Source: Gp6-AA40 sp036742665 (lineage in GTDB: Bacteria; Acidobacteriota; Vicinamibacteria; Vicinamibacterales; UBA2999). From it: a DNA stretch of 63,325 nucleotides. The stretch covers positions 1 through 63,325 of the forward strand of contig DAINQP010000005.1 in assembly GCA_036742665.1 (NCBI GenBank), given 5' to 3'. Positions 50,549-59,455 of this stretch are shown here, in pieces (the stretch's first letter is position 1; each line of letters begins with the position of its first letter). The translations under genes were made by a program, and so were the position numbers. The notes below the pieces were generated by a model that worked only from the letters and a program-made list of their open reading frames with translations, was not told the origin of the DNA and did not search any database.

Positions 50549-51313
50549 TTGGCGAAGCGAATCCTGCACGTGATCCTGCCACTCAGTGGCATCGGCCTGG
50601 CGCTCCTCGTCTGGTGGGGCGCCAGCCAAATCGTCCCCGACCTGCCCTCGCCGGCCCGCACGTGGGAGGAGAGCAAGGTGTATATCCTCGAGCCACTCGC
50701 CAAGCGCGGCGAGATGGACCAGGGCATCGTGCTGCTCGCCTACTACAGCCTGCTGCGCGTCGCACGCGGCTTCCTGCTCGGCATCGCCATGGCGACGCCG
50801 ATCGGCTTTCTGCTCGGGGTCTCGCCGACGCTGATGCGGATGTTCGATCCGATCATGCAGGTGCTGCGGCCAATCTCGCCCCTGGCCTGGCTGCCGCTCG
50901 GCCTGGTGCTGTTCCAGAAGTCAGAGCCGGCCGCGCTCTTCGCGATTGCCGTCTGTTCGATGTGGCCGACGGTCATCAACACGATGTTGGGCGTGCGCGC
51001 CATCCCGCAGGACTATTGGAACGTCGCCAAGGTCCTCCGACTATCGAAGTTCACCACCTTCACCAAGATCATCGTGCCGGCGACGCTGCCCTACATGTTC
51101 ACCGGCTATCGCCTCAGCCTCGGCATCGCCTGGCTGGTCATCGTCGCGAGTGAGATGCTGACCGGCACGCCTGGCGTCGGCGGTTTCCTCTGGCAGGAAT
51201 ACAACAGCCTGGTCTACGCCCACATCCTGCTCGCGATCATCACCATCGGCGTCGTCGGATTCGTACTAGATCGCCTGATGGGGTACGCGGAAACAAAACT
51301 ACGAACCGCGTAA
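50549..51313 (+). CDS. nrtB: Nitrate ABC transporter permease
   Basis: 254 residues from the TTG at 50549, chosen because AAGGAG sits at 50536-50541, 7 nt upstream; an ATG at 50498 would translate the heptad array. About six membrane helices, with the BPD_transp_1 EAA-type loop in DYWNVAKVLRLSKFTTFTKI followed by the cytoplasmic coupling segment, and ending in VGFVLDRLMGYAETKLR. Pairs with NrtA and the two ATPase genes downstream. Confidence 0.92.
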   Translation: MAKRILHVILPLSGIGLALLVWWGASQIVPDLPSPARTWEESKVYILEPLAKRGEMDQGIVLLAYYSLLRVARGFLLGIAMATPIGFLLGVSPTLMRMFDPIMQVLRPISPLAWLPLGLVLFQKSEPAALFAIAVCSMWPTVINTMLGVRAIPQDYWNVAKVLRLSKFTTFTKIIVPATLPYMFTGYRLSLGIAWLVIVASEMLTGTPGVGGFLWQEYNSLVYAHILLAIITIGVVGFVLDRLMGYAETKLRTA

Positions 51314-51355
51314 AGTCACCGGTCAAACGGCAAAGGGCAAAAGCGAGGAATCTGA

Positions 51356-52210
51356 TTGGCGTTCATCGAGATTCGAGGTCTCTCGAAATGCTTTTCGGCG
51401 GCGAAGGGCGTCCGCCACGTTCTGCGTGACGTGTCGCTCGATGTCGAGCACGGGGAATTCGTCTCGATTGTCGGCGCGATGGGCAGCGGCAAGTCCACGC
51501 TGCTCAGCCTCGTTGCCGGACTGACCACGCCCGATTCCGGCAGTGTCTCGATTGGCGGCGAAATGATTCGCGGCGTCCGGCGCGATGCGGCGTTCGTGTT
51601 TCAGAACTACTCGCTTCTCCCCTGGTTCACGGCGCTCGAGAACGTCCGGCTTGCGGTCGAGGCGACATTCCCCAAGATGACACGTGACGAACAGCGGCGC
51701 CACGCCACGCGCGCCCTCGAGCAGGTCGGACTTGGCAACGCCATTGATCGCCGGCCCCGGCAGCTCTCCGGCGGCATGCGTCAGCGCGTCGCCATCGCGC
51801 GCGCGTTCGCGACGAAGCCGCAGGTACTGTTTCTTGATGAGCCGTTCGGCGCACTCGATGCGCTGACGCGCGAGACGCTGCAGCAGGAGCTCGGCCGCCT
51901 GTGCGGCGAGGGCGAGCATCCGGTGACGACAGTGATGATCACCAACAGCGTCGAGGAAGCGATCCTGCTCTCGGATCGGATCGTGCCGATCATTCCCGGT
52001 CCGCCCGCGACGCTCGGCACGCCTATTCCGGTGGAATTGTCACGCCCGCGCAGCCTCGCACAGCTCGCGCACGACGAGCAGGCGACCCAGGTTCGGGCCC
52101 ATGTCGTCTCCACACTCACGGCATCGGTACGCGGCCGCACGATCTCCAGCTCAGGCCACCCCACAGTGCCGGCCGCGTCACTGGTCACACCGGCAGAGGA
52201 GATCCGATGA
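51356..52210 (+). CDS. nrtC: Nitrate ABC transporter ATPase 1 (degenerate H-loop)
   Basis: 284 residues, TTG start. Walker A GAMGSGKST (40-48), Q-loop VFQNYSLLPW (Gln83), signature LSGGMRQR (137-144), Walker B VLFLDEP. The switch histidine normally found in THDVEEA is asparagine here (ITNSVEEA, Asn197). It has no fused C-terminal NrtA-like domain, unlike cyanobacterial NrtC, so the nrtC/nrtD naming is positional only. The last about 60 residues are a Pro/Thr/Ser-rich tail. ATGA overlap with the next gene. Confidence 0.88.
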   Translation: MAFIEIRGLSKCFSAAKGVRHVLRDVSLDVEHGEFVSIVGAMGSGKSTLLSLVAGLTTPDSGSVSIGGEMIRGVRRDAAFVFQNYSLLPWFTALENVRLAVEATFPKMTRDEQRRHATRALEQVGLGNAIDRRPRQLSGGMRQRVAIARAFATKPQVLFLDEPFGALDALTRETLQQELGRLCGEGEHPVTTVMITNSVEEAILLSDRIVPIIPGPPATLGTPIPVELSRPRSLAQLAHDEQATQVRAHVVSTLTASVRGRTISSSGHPTVPAASLVTPAEEIR

Positions 52211-53040
52211 ACGTTCCGCTCGAGCTCACCGGCTTGACCAAGGTCTTCCCGACGCCGGCCGGTCCATTCATCGCGGTGAAAGACGTGAACGCCGCCATCG
52301 AGGCTGGCGAATTCGTCGCGATCCTTGGCCACTCCGGCTGTGGAAAATCCACGGTCTTGTCGATCCTGGCCGGCCTCGATCAGGCCACGTACGGCGGTGT
52401 GATCATCGACGGCAGGCAGGTCACCGAACCCGGCGCCGAACGCGCCATAGTCTTCCAGGCGCCTTGCCTGCTGCCGTGGCTCACCGCACGTGAGAACGTG
52501 CAGGTCGCCGCCACGCAGGGAGCGACGTCTCGCACCCGGCGCCAAACACTCGATGCGGCGCGCCACTATCTGGATCTGGTCGGCGTCAGCGCCGCCGCCG
52601 AGCAACTGCCGCCGCAGCTCTCGCTCGGCACGCAGCAGTGCGTGTCACTCGCGCGAGCGCTGTCAGTCGAGCCGCGCTTCCTGCTGCTCGACGAGCCGTT
52701 CTCGATGCTGGACTCGCTTACACGTTTCGAGCTGCAGGACATCCTGCTGCGTGTGTGGGAGGAGTCGGGCAAGACCGTCGTCATGGTGACGCACGACGTC
52801 GATGAGGCCTTGTATCTGGCCGACCGGTTGATCCTGATGACCGACGGCCCAGAAGCGACCGTCGGCGACGTGCTGCGCGTCCCGTTCCCGCGCCCGCGCG
52901 CACGCGCGGCAGTGCTCGCACATCCGCAGTATCACGCGTGCCGGCGCCACGTGATTGACTTCCTCGAGCACCACGCCCATCAATCGCGCCCGAGCGCGCT
53001 GGATGATCTGCTGCATTCATCGTCGGTGCGATTGTCCTGA
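52207..53040 (+). CDS. nrtD: Nitrate ABC transporter ATPase 2 (degenerate signature)
   Basis: 277 residues from the ATG at 52207, which overlaps the previous stop; the frame is open much further upstream but that is a shadow. Walker A GHSGCGKST (41-49), Q-loop VFQAPCLLPW (Gln84), Walker B FLLLDEPFSMLD, intact switch histidine VVMVTHDVDEA (His196). The signature is LSLGT (138-142) instead of LSGGQ/M. With ATPase 1 it should form a heterodimer with one canonical and one degenerate ATP site. Last gene of the uptake operon; a run of 23-24-bp imperfect repeats begins at its 3' end (53025-53104). Confidence 0.9.
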   Translation: MNVPLELTGLTKVFPTPAGPFIAVKDVNAAIEAGEFVAILGHSGCGKSTVLSILAGLDQATYGGVIIDGRQVTEPGAERAIVFQAPCLLPWLTARENVQVAATQGATSRTRRQTLDAARHYLDLVGVSAAAEQLPPQLSLGTQQCVSLARALSVEPRFLLLDEPFSMLDSLTRFELQDILLRVWEESGKTVVMVTHDVDEALYLADRLILMTDGPEATVGDVLRVPFPRPRARAAVLAHPQYHACRRHVIDFLEHHAHQSRPSALDDLLHSSSVRLS

Positions 53041-53245
53041 CGCTCGTCGGTGCAACGGACCTTCGCATGTCAGTGCGATTGCGCTGATGCCGCCGGTGCG
53101 ATCGAACGCCGCAATTAATTGAACGTCTCGCCAACGTCGACCGCGGATCAATCGGCAGTTCCGCAACGAATCTCGGGCGACTGCACTCGATCAGGCCTGA
53201 TCTCCAATGCGCGTTCCGGCACGTTGCTCGCACTCCACAAGTAAA

Positions 53246-53839
53246 ATGGAGCTCGTGCCTGGGAATGACGACGTGCGACTGAATAGTCCCGGCGTGAAGC
53301 TCACCTACGACGACTTCGTGCTGTTCCCCGACGATGGGAAGCGGCACGAGTTGATCGACGGAGAGCATTTCGTGACGCCGTCGCCCACTCTCAAACACCA
53401 GAAGGTGCTAGGCAATCTCCACCTGCTGATTGGCAACTGGCTCGAGCAACAGCCCATTGGCCAGATCTACTGCGCGCCCTTCGATGTCGTCTTCTCGACG
53501 TTCGACGTGGTCGAACCGGATCTCCTCTACATGTCGAACGAGCGCGCAGAGGCGGTACTTACGGAGGCCAACGTGCAGGGCGCGCCCGAGCTCGTGATCG
53601 AGATCGGGTCACCGAGCACGCGTCAGCGCGATGAGACCATCAAGCGGCGCCTCTACGAACGCGCGGGAGTATCGGAATATTGGTTCGTGGATCCGGAGAT
53701 CGATGTCGTTCGCGTCTATCGTCGCAATGCGGAAGGATTCGCGCGCCCGCTCGAGCTGACTGCGGAAGCCGGCGACACACTCACGACGCCGTTACTCTCA
53801 GGACTGTCTCTGCCACTCTCTCGCATCTTTCGGCTGTAG
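53246..53839 (+). CDS. Uma2-family (DUF820) PD-(D/E)XK nuclease-like protein
   Basis: 197 residues from the ATG at 53246. Uma2 pattern: LTYDDFVLFPDDGKRHELIDGE near the N-terminus, VVEPDLLYM with the metal-binding Asp, and PELVIEIGSPSTRQRDETIKRRLYERAGVSEYWFVDPE with the ExK-type catalytic segment. Such proteins are abundant in Acidobacteriota and cyanobacteria and are usually stand-alone; biological role unsettled. No obvious partner gene. Confidence 0.9.
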   Translation: MELVPGNDDVRLNSPGVKLTYDDFVLFPDDGKRHELIDGEHFVTPSPTLKHQKVLGNLHLLIGNWLEQQPIGQIYCAPFDVVFSTFDVVEPDLLYMSNERAEAVLTEANVQGAPELVIEIGSPSTRQRDETIKRRLYERAGVSEYWFVDPEIDVVRVYRRNAEGFARPLELTAEAGDTLTTPLLSGLSLPLSRIFRL

Positions 53840-53851
53840 GCGGGGCGTCGA

Positions 53852-54742
53852 TTACCGTCCACTCACTGTGCCGCTCAGCGTGTGCAGGAACACGACGAGC
53901 GAGCGCTTCTCCGAAGCAGTCAGCTTGAGTGGTCGCAGCTCGGGGTCGAGTCCTGGATTGGCATTCCCCCCACGATCGTAGTGGTCCACGACCTCATCGA
54001 GTGACACGAGCGAGCCGTCGTGCATGTAAGGCGCGGTGCGCACGATCTCGCGAAGCGTCGGGGTCTTGAAGGCGCCACGGTCCTCCATCGTGCCGGTGAC
54101 CGCGAATCGCCCCTCGTCTACCAATGAACCGTCGCGCCACGCGACACCGGTGTTGTGGAAGCGTTCGTCGGTGAAGTTAGGGCCCACGTGACAGGCCGTG
54201 CAATTGCCCTTGCCGCGGAACACCTGAAGGCCTGCCTGTTGCTCTGACGACAAGGCTCGAAGATCGCCGCTTCTGAACCGATCGAAGGGCGCGTTGCCCG
54301 AGAGGATCGAGCGGACGTAGCTCGCCAGCGCGCGTGAGATGTCGCCGGACGGCAGGCCGACGCGCGCGCTCGCTTCGGCGAGCGTCATGTTCATCTCCTT
54401 CGGGTCCTGGAGTGGCTGCAGGACTTGCTCTTCGAGCGAGGCGGCACGGCCATCCCAGAAGAACACGCGGCCGTAGCCGCGATTGATCAGCGCGGGGGCG
54501 CTGCGGCGACCGACCTGTCTATTGATGCCTACTGCGACAGGCCGGCCATCGGAGAACGCGCGGTCGGGGTCGTGACACGAGCTGCACGCGATGGAGCGAT
54601 CGCGCGAGAGGCGGCGATCCTTGAAGAGTCGCCGCCCGAGTTCGACTTTCTCTCTCGTGAGCGGATTCTCGTCCGGCACTGGCATATAGAGATCCAAACC
54701 CAGCGGGATCGCGATGACCAGCGCCAGCAGCCAGACGGCCAT
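53852..54742 (-). CDS. Di-haem cytochrome c peroxidase/MauG-like protein
   Basis: 296 residues. N-terminal hydrophobic anchor (about 1-18), then two c-haem sites: CSSCH (about residue 53-57) and CTACH (about 181-185), with ELGRRLFKDRRLSRDRSIACSSCHD, GRAASLEEQVLQPLQDPKEM and TPTLREIVRTAPYMHDGSL as family blocks. Periplasmic, reduces peroxide or oxidises an unknown partner. It starts 13 bp after the stop of the propeller gene and so is last in that operon. Confidence 0.92.
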   Translation of the reverse strand: MAVWLLALVIAIPLGLDLYMPVPDENPLTREKVELGRRLFKDRRLSRDRSIACSSCHDPDRAFSDGRPVAVGINRQVGRRSAPALINRGYGRVFFWDGRAASLEEQVLQPLQDPKEMNMTLAEASARVGLPSGDISRALASYVRSILSGNAPFDRFRSGDLRALSSEQQAGLQVFRGKGNCTACHVGPNFTDERFHNTGVAWRDGSLVDEGRFAVTGTMEDRGAFKTPTLREIVRTAPYMHDGSLVSLDEVVDHYDRGGNANPGLDPELRPLKLTASEKRSLVVFLHTLSGTVSGR

Positions 54743-54755
54743 GAGTGAACGCTGG

Positions 54756-56810
54756 TCAGTTCAGCCCGGGAAGAAAATTCTCGAGTGCCCAGACCTCGGC
54801 ACCGGGGTTGCCAGCCGCCGCGACAAACGCAGCATGTCGGCTGTCTGGAGACACACGGAAGTGACCGCCTTCCTCCCAATTACTCGTGTCGATATTCAGT
54901 CGTCGTGACTGACCCTCCAGTGGAATCATCCATAGCTCCGCAGGCGACGAGTCGCTTTTGGCGGGACCAGCAATCACTCCCCGGCCATCGGGCAGCCACT
55001 GCCACTGCCAACTGATTCCCCATTGGGATCCCATTCGGTAGAGTTCCTTCGGCGCACCACCCCCGACGGGCAGAGCGACGAGCGCTCGGTACACTCCTGA
55101 CTCGCTCTGAAGGAACGCGGCAAACCGGCCATCCGGAGAGATTCGGATCTCGTTCTCGACGAGAGCCGTCCGCAGGATCTCCGTCTCGGTCCCGGACTGA
55201 ATGTCCCGCCTCACGACTGTCGTCTCCGACGCGCCATCGAGCTGCAGGAGCACGCCGTTACCGTCAGCGGACCACCCGAGCGTGCGTCGTCTCGCGCCCC
55301 GCTCGAACTGCACGACTTCGGACGTTCGGCCGGTCTGAACGTCGATGAGATGGACTCCGCGCCGACCTTTCGCATCCGTGCCGTCTGTGACGATCGATCT
55401 ACCATCGGGCGAGAAACGCGGGAGGCCGACATATCGGAGCGTGTGCAGAATCTCGCGAACGGTGCCGGATTCCGTCGACCGCACAAAAATCTTGCACGGT
55501 CCCCCACCTGTCTGCCCACATGACACGTACAGGAGCTGCTTGCCGTCCCTGGACCACTGCGGCCGTCCTCGGGACTCGATGAAGCGATGAAAAAGCGGCG
55601 CCGACACGTCGAGAGGTTTGTCGGATTGAAGATCGATTCGCGCAACGGCCACGTACGGAACGCTCGCCCGTTTATGGATGTACAGCGCACCGGACTGAGT
55701 GAGTCCTAGCGACCAGGACGATCCGATGTCCGCCTTGACGAGCCTCGGGCGAGCTGTCGGCTTTCCATCCTGGATGGATACAGACCACAGCGACGTACTC
55801 CCGCTGCGGTCGCTCGCAAACAACAGCGTGCCATTGTGCGACCACCCCATGACCTGGTTGCCGCTCGGCTCAGCGTCCACCGCAGTCTCCCGACTCCCGT
55901 CGATTGCCATCACGAACACACGGTCCTGACCGGGAAACTCGCTCGATGCCAACGCGTACGCCAGGTAACGGCCGTCCGGAGAGAACACGATCTTGTTCGT
56001 ACCTCGCCACTCGACGGACTTCAAGACACGCAGCGCTCCGCTTGGCACTTCGATGAATCCGATCTGCGATGACTGGTCTTCCCGCTCGATCAGTACTGCG
56101 ATGCGCTTCCCATCGGGCGACCAGTCGAATGGACGTACGAACTCCCGGCCCTGGTTCTGGAGGAGACGCCAGGATGCAGCTAGCCCCGGACGCTGCATGC
56201 TCATGACCCGCAACTCCTCACGGCCGGTGTCACGCGGCTGCCAGTTGAACACCACCTGCTGACCGTCTCTCGAAATAACCGAGAAATTCGTGTATCCGAA
56301 TTCGCCGAACGTGGTGTTGTTCGTAAGCGCCTGGCTGGTACCGGTCTGCAGATCGCGCAACATCAGGTTGTTCGTACGGACCCAATCGGTATATGTGAGA
56401 AAACGGCCGTCCGGGGAGATCGTGCCGAAGAGATCGACGCCCGACCCCGTCCATAGGGCCCGATCGCCTCTGCCGGTCGACTTCCCTGAGTCGCGATGCA
56501 GTCGCGCGCGGGCGACAGCTATCGCCTCACGCTGATCCGCATAATCGCGCACCAGCCGCTCGTAGATCTTCTCGGCTTCGCTGTCGCCCAGCTTCTGATA
56601 GCTCTCGGCCATGCGCAGCAGCGCTTGCGCCGCCAGCGGACGCGGCGCGCTTTCGACCACCTTGCGATACTGCGCGATCGCCGAGCGCAGGTCGCCTTCG
56701 ACGAGCTCGGCGTTCATCGCGGCTTTGAACAGTCGTTCGGCATCCTGTGCACCTGGCGTCGCCGACGCGAGGGCTAACGTCACCAGAACGGCCACAGCGG
56801 TTCTCGTCAT
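54756..56810 (-). CDS. TPR plus WD40/TolB-like propeller protein
   Basis: 684 residues from the ATG at 56810, which has GGAGG 7 nt upstream and the signal peptide MTRTAVAVLVTLALASATPGAQ. A short TPR part (about 25-105: LLRMAESYQKLGDSEAEKIYERLV) is followed by PD40 repeats typical of TolB (SPDGRFLTYTDWV, SPDGKRIAVLIERED, SPDGRYLAYALASSEFP, SPDGRSIVTDGTD, SPDGRFAAFLQSES). Periplasmic, likely protein-interaction. Downstream of the HK-RR pair by 58 bp and upstream of the peroxidase by 13 bp; often seen beside such regulators in this phylum. Confidence 0.85.
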   Translation of the reverse strand: MTRTAVAVLVTLALASATPGAQDAERLFKAAMNAELVEGDLRSAIAQYRKVVESAPRPLAAQALLRMAESYQKLGDSEAEKIYERLVRDYADQREAIAVARARLHRDSGKSTGRGDRALWTGSGVDLFGTISPDGRFLTYTDWVRTNNLMLRDLQTGTSQALTNNTTFGEFGYTNFSVISRDGQQVVFNWQPRDTGREELRVMSMQRPGLAASWRLLQNQGREFVRPFDWSPDGKRIAVLIEREDQSSQIGFIEVPSGALRVLKSVEWRGTNKIVFSPDGRYLAYALASSEFPGQDRVFVMAIDGSRETAVDAEPSGNQVMGWSHNGTLLFASDRSGSTSLWSVSIQDGKPTARPRLVKADIGSSWSLGLTQSGALYIHKRASVPYVAVARIDLQSDKPLDVSAPLFHRFIESRGRPQWSRDGKQLLYVSCGQTGGGPCKIFVRSTESGTVREILHTLRYVGLPRFSPDGRSIVTDGTDAKGRRGVHLIDVQTGRTSEVVQFERGARRRTLGWSADGNGVLLQLDGASETTVVRRDIQSGTETEILRTALVENEIRISPDGRFAAFLQSESGVYRALVALPVGGGAPKELYRMGSQWGISWQWQWLPDGRGVIAGPAKSDSSPAELWMIPLEGQSRRLNIDTSNWEEGGHFRVSPDSRHAAFVAAAGNPGAEVWALENFLPGLN

Positions 56811-56868
56811 TGAACAACCTCCACCACGGAGGCTACGCGCTGCATTTCTCGATCGCTCCATTGACTTG

Positions 56869-57564
56869 TCACGATTCGGTCAATTCCTCGAGATCGAACC
56901 TGTAGCCAATGCCCCGCACGCTCTTGAGAAAGCGCGGCGCTGCGGGCGACGGCTCGATCTTCTTCCGCAAGTTGGCAATCTGGTTGTCCACGACGCGTTC
57001 GGTGATTGCGGTGTCCCGACCCCAGACCTCGTCGATCAGCGTGCGTCGCGTGAGCACTCGCCCAACTCGCCGCGTGAAGAATTCGAGCAGCTTCAACTCG
57101 AGCGGTGTCGTGGCTACGGGCTTGCGATCGCGCCGAAGTTCGGCTCGACCGAGATCGAGCTCGCAGTCACCGAAGGCGATGATCTGCGGCAGCCCGGCGT
57201 CCAACGTACGCCGGAGATGGGCACGTATACGCGCCCGCAGCTCCTTCGGGCTGTACGGCTTGGTGATGTAGTCGTCGGCACCGAGATCGAGACCGAGCAC
57301 CTTGTCGGTCTCGCCGCCACGCGCGGTCAGCAGCAGAATCTTCGCGCCCACGCCTGACCGCCGAAGCTCGCGACAGACGTCGAACCCGTCCTTCTTCGGT
57401 AGCATGACGTCCAGCAGCAGCAGGTCGAACGTCGCGGCTCGTGCGGCCGCCAGCGCGGCTTCCCCATCTCTTGCGACCTGTACGTCGTAGCCTTCCAGGC
57501 GCAGGTCGTCTTCGAGGGCCACTGCGATCGCCCGGTCGTCTTCGACAATCAGGATTCGAGACAT
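56869..57564 (-). CDS. OmpR-family response regulator
   Basis: 231 residues. Receiver pocket VEDDR, phosphoacceptor in LLLDVMLPKKDG, Lys in DDYITKPYSPKELRAR; OmpR winged helix (about 132-228) ending SVRGIGYRFDLEE. The start is inside the 3' end of the histidine kinase gene (16-bp overlap), so the order is kinase then regulator, the reverse of the RR-HK pair at 31832-33930. Confidence 0.95.
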   Translation of the reverse strand: MSRILIVEDDRAIAVALEDDLRLEGYDVQVARDGEAALAAARAATFDLLLLDVMLPKKDGFDVCRELRRSGVGAKILLLTARGGETDKVLGLDLGADDYITKPYSPKELRARIRAHLRRTLDAGLPQIIAFGDCELDLGRAELRRDRKPVATTPLELKLLEFFTRRVGRVLTRRTLIDEVWGRDTAITERVVDNQIANLRKKIEPSPAAPRFLKSVRGIGYRFDLEELTES

Positions 57565-59408
57565 GGAAGTACCAGCGTGAACGTACTGCCCCGACCGAGC
57601 TCGCTGTCGAGACGCACGGACCCTCCATGCGCCTCGGCAATCCGGCTCACGAGCGCGAGCCCGATGCCCACTCCTCGCACCCCAGTTCGAGTGGCATCTT
57701 CACCGCGGACGAATTTCTCGAAGATACGCGTGTGCTCCGACGATGGAATACCGACACCGGCATCCTGGACCCCGACGAGGACCGAGTCGTCTTGACGACG
57801 GGCGAAGACGTGGATGGCGGCGCTGGGCTCTGAATACTTCGCCGCATTCTCGAGAAGATTCCACAGGGCGCGTGACAGTGCCTCGCGATCGGCGCGGATG
57901 TTCGGAAGGTCGGCTTCGACCTCGCTCGTTACGTCGCGTTGCTCGGCAGCCGGGTCGCGCCTGAATTCGTCGACGACCGTGGACACCAGATCGCCGATCT
58001 CCGCCGACTCGAGTTGCCAGGCGTATGCTCCGGCGCTCATGCGACCGAAACTGAGCAAGCCGTCAACCATGCGATGCAGCCGTTCAGTCTCGTGCGCGAG
58101 CAGCTCGTAGTAATGACGCTTGCGCTCTTCGCTGGTGACGCTGTTCGAGGCCAGAAGCTCGGTGAGATGCCGCATCGACGTGAGCGGCGTCCGGAACTCG
58201 TGGGACACTGACGACACGAAGTCGGCTTGCTGTCGCGCGAGTGCGATCTCGCGCGTCGTCGTGCGATACAGCACATACGACGCGCCCATTGTCAGCAGCA
58301 AGGCCGCGACGAGGCCCGCGAGAAACAAGCGCCGCCTCGTGATCGCTGAATCGTCGGGCGACGCAAGCGATGCGGTAAGAACAAACGGTAACCGCGTGTC
58401 GCCTGGCGCCAGCGCGACGCCTCCCGACACTCGCTCGCCCGCAATCCGCTGACCTTCCGCACTCGACAGCGCGACCTCGAGGCCATGCGCGCGCCACAGC
58501 GGGCCCCACTCCGCCAACATCTCTGCGTCTGCCACAAACCGAACCGTCGCCTGATCGGAGTCACTGGCCCATAGCGCCAGCATCGTCGTCGGGCCACGTT
58601 GTACGAGACGCCGCCCGCGAGGAGGGAGATCTCCTCGTCGCCAGGCCCCCCACAGATCGATCGCGGCTTCCGTCCGCGCCACGTCGAGCGGAGGCGGCTG
58701 GGGGCCACTCCTTTGCGAGATCAGGTCGCGATACAACTCGAAGGTGGGTTGATCGATCGGCCATCGGCCGGCGTAGAGCGCACGCGCGAGATCGTCGACT
58801 TCGCGGCGGAGCGCGACCGAATCGCGGCTCGCCTCCAACGTGCGCACGCGCCCCTGGCGCGCGACGAGTTCAGCCGGCTGTCCAGCGACGATGACCGTCT
58901 GAAGACGCGCCAGCTCGTCGTACGCACGGCCCGCACGCTCGAACTGCCCCTGCGCGCGCAGCACGCGGCCGAGCCCGACGAGCGCCATCGCACGAAGCTC
59001 GGGGCCACCCGACGTAGACATGCGCCGATACCCGACTTCGGCTGCGGAGAGACTGCCCCGTTGAAACTCCACAATCTCGACGGCGGCGATTTCAGGGGAC
59101 GATGGCTGGAGCACGGGACCATCGCCCGGCTGAAACAGGAGAGGAGCGCCCGGCGTAGGCTCGATGCTCCCCTCGTGGAAGCGAATCCCGTGACCTGCAG
59201 ACAGTTCCGCCGCGAGATCCTGCAGACGCCGATCGATCTCGAGCGCGACGCGCCCGGCGGCCACCTCCAGACGTTCTCGCTGGCGCTGGCGCTCGAGCGC
59301 GCGGTCCTGTTCGAGCACGCGAACGCCCAGCCAGGCCAACACGGCGGCCGGCAGGAGCGTGGCGGCCGCGAGGAGCACCGGAAGGCGGCGCGCGTCCACC
59401 CAGGTCAC
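57549..59408 (-). CDS. Sensor histidine kinase
   Basis: 619 residues. TM1 about 12-28, a long extracytoplasmic region (about 30-345) that includes helical, TPR-like segments (ELRAMALVGLGRVLRAQGQFERAGRAYDEL), TM2 about 355-375, then HisKA with FVSSVSHEFRTPLTSMRHLTELLAS, and HATPase motifs NLLENAAKYS, GVQDAGVGIPSSEHTRIFEKFVRG and GVGIGLALVSRIAEAHGG. No HAMP is obvious. Partner of the overlapping regulator. Signal unknown. Confidence 0.92.
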   Translation of the reverse strand: MTWVDARRLPVLLAAATLLPAAVLAWLGVRVLEQDRALERQRQRERLEVAAGRVALEIDRRLQDLAAELSAGHGIRFHEGSIEPTPGAPLLFQPGDGPVLQPSSPEIAAVEIVEFQRGSLSAAEVGYRRMSTSGGPELRAMALVGLGRVLRAQGQFERAGRAYDELARLQTVIVAGQPAELVARQGRVRTLEASRDSVALRREVDDLARALYAGRWPIDQPTFELYRDLISQRSGPQPPPLDVARTEAAIDLWGAWRRGDLPPRGRRLVQRGPTTMLALWASDSDQATVRFVADAEMLAEWGPLWRAHGLEVALSSAEGQRIAGERVSGGVALAPGDTRLPFVLTASLASPDDSAITRRRLFLAGLVAALLLTMGASYVLYRTTTREIALARQQADFVSSVSHEFRTPLTSMRHLTELLASNSVTSEERKRHYYELLAHETERLHRMVDGLLSFGRMSAGAYAWQLESAEIGDLVSTVVDEFRRDPAAEQRDVTSEVEADLPNIRADREALSRALWNLLENAAKYSEPSAAIHVFARRQDDSVLVGVQDAGVGIPSSEHTRIFEKFVRGEDATRTGVRGVGIGLALVSRIAEAHGGSVRLDSELGRGSTFTLVLPCLES

Positions 59409-59455
59409 GGCGCAATCATCTCCGAACCGCGGGGGCTCGTCACGTCATGGTTGTG

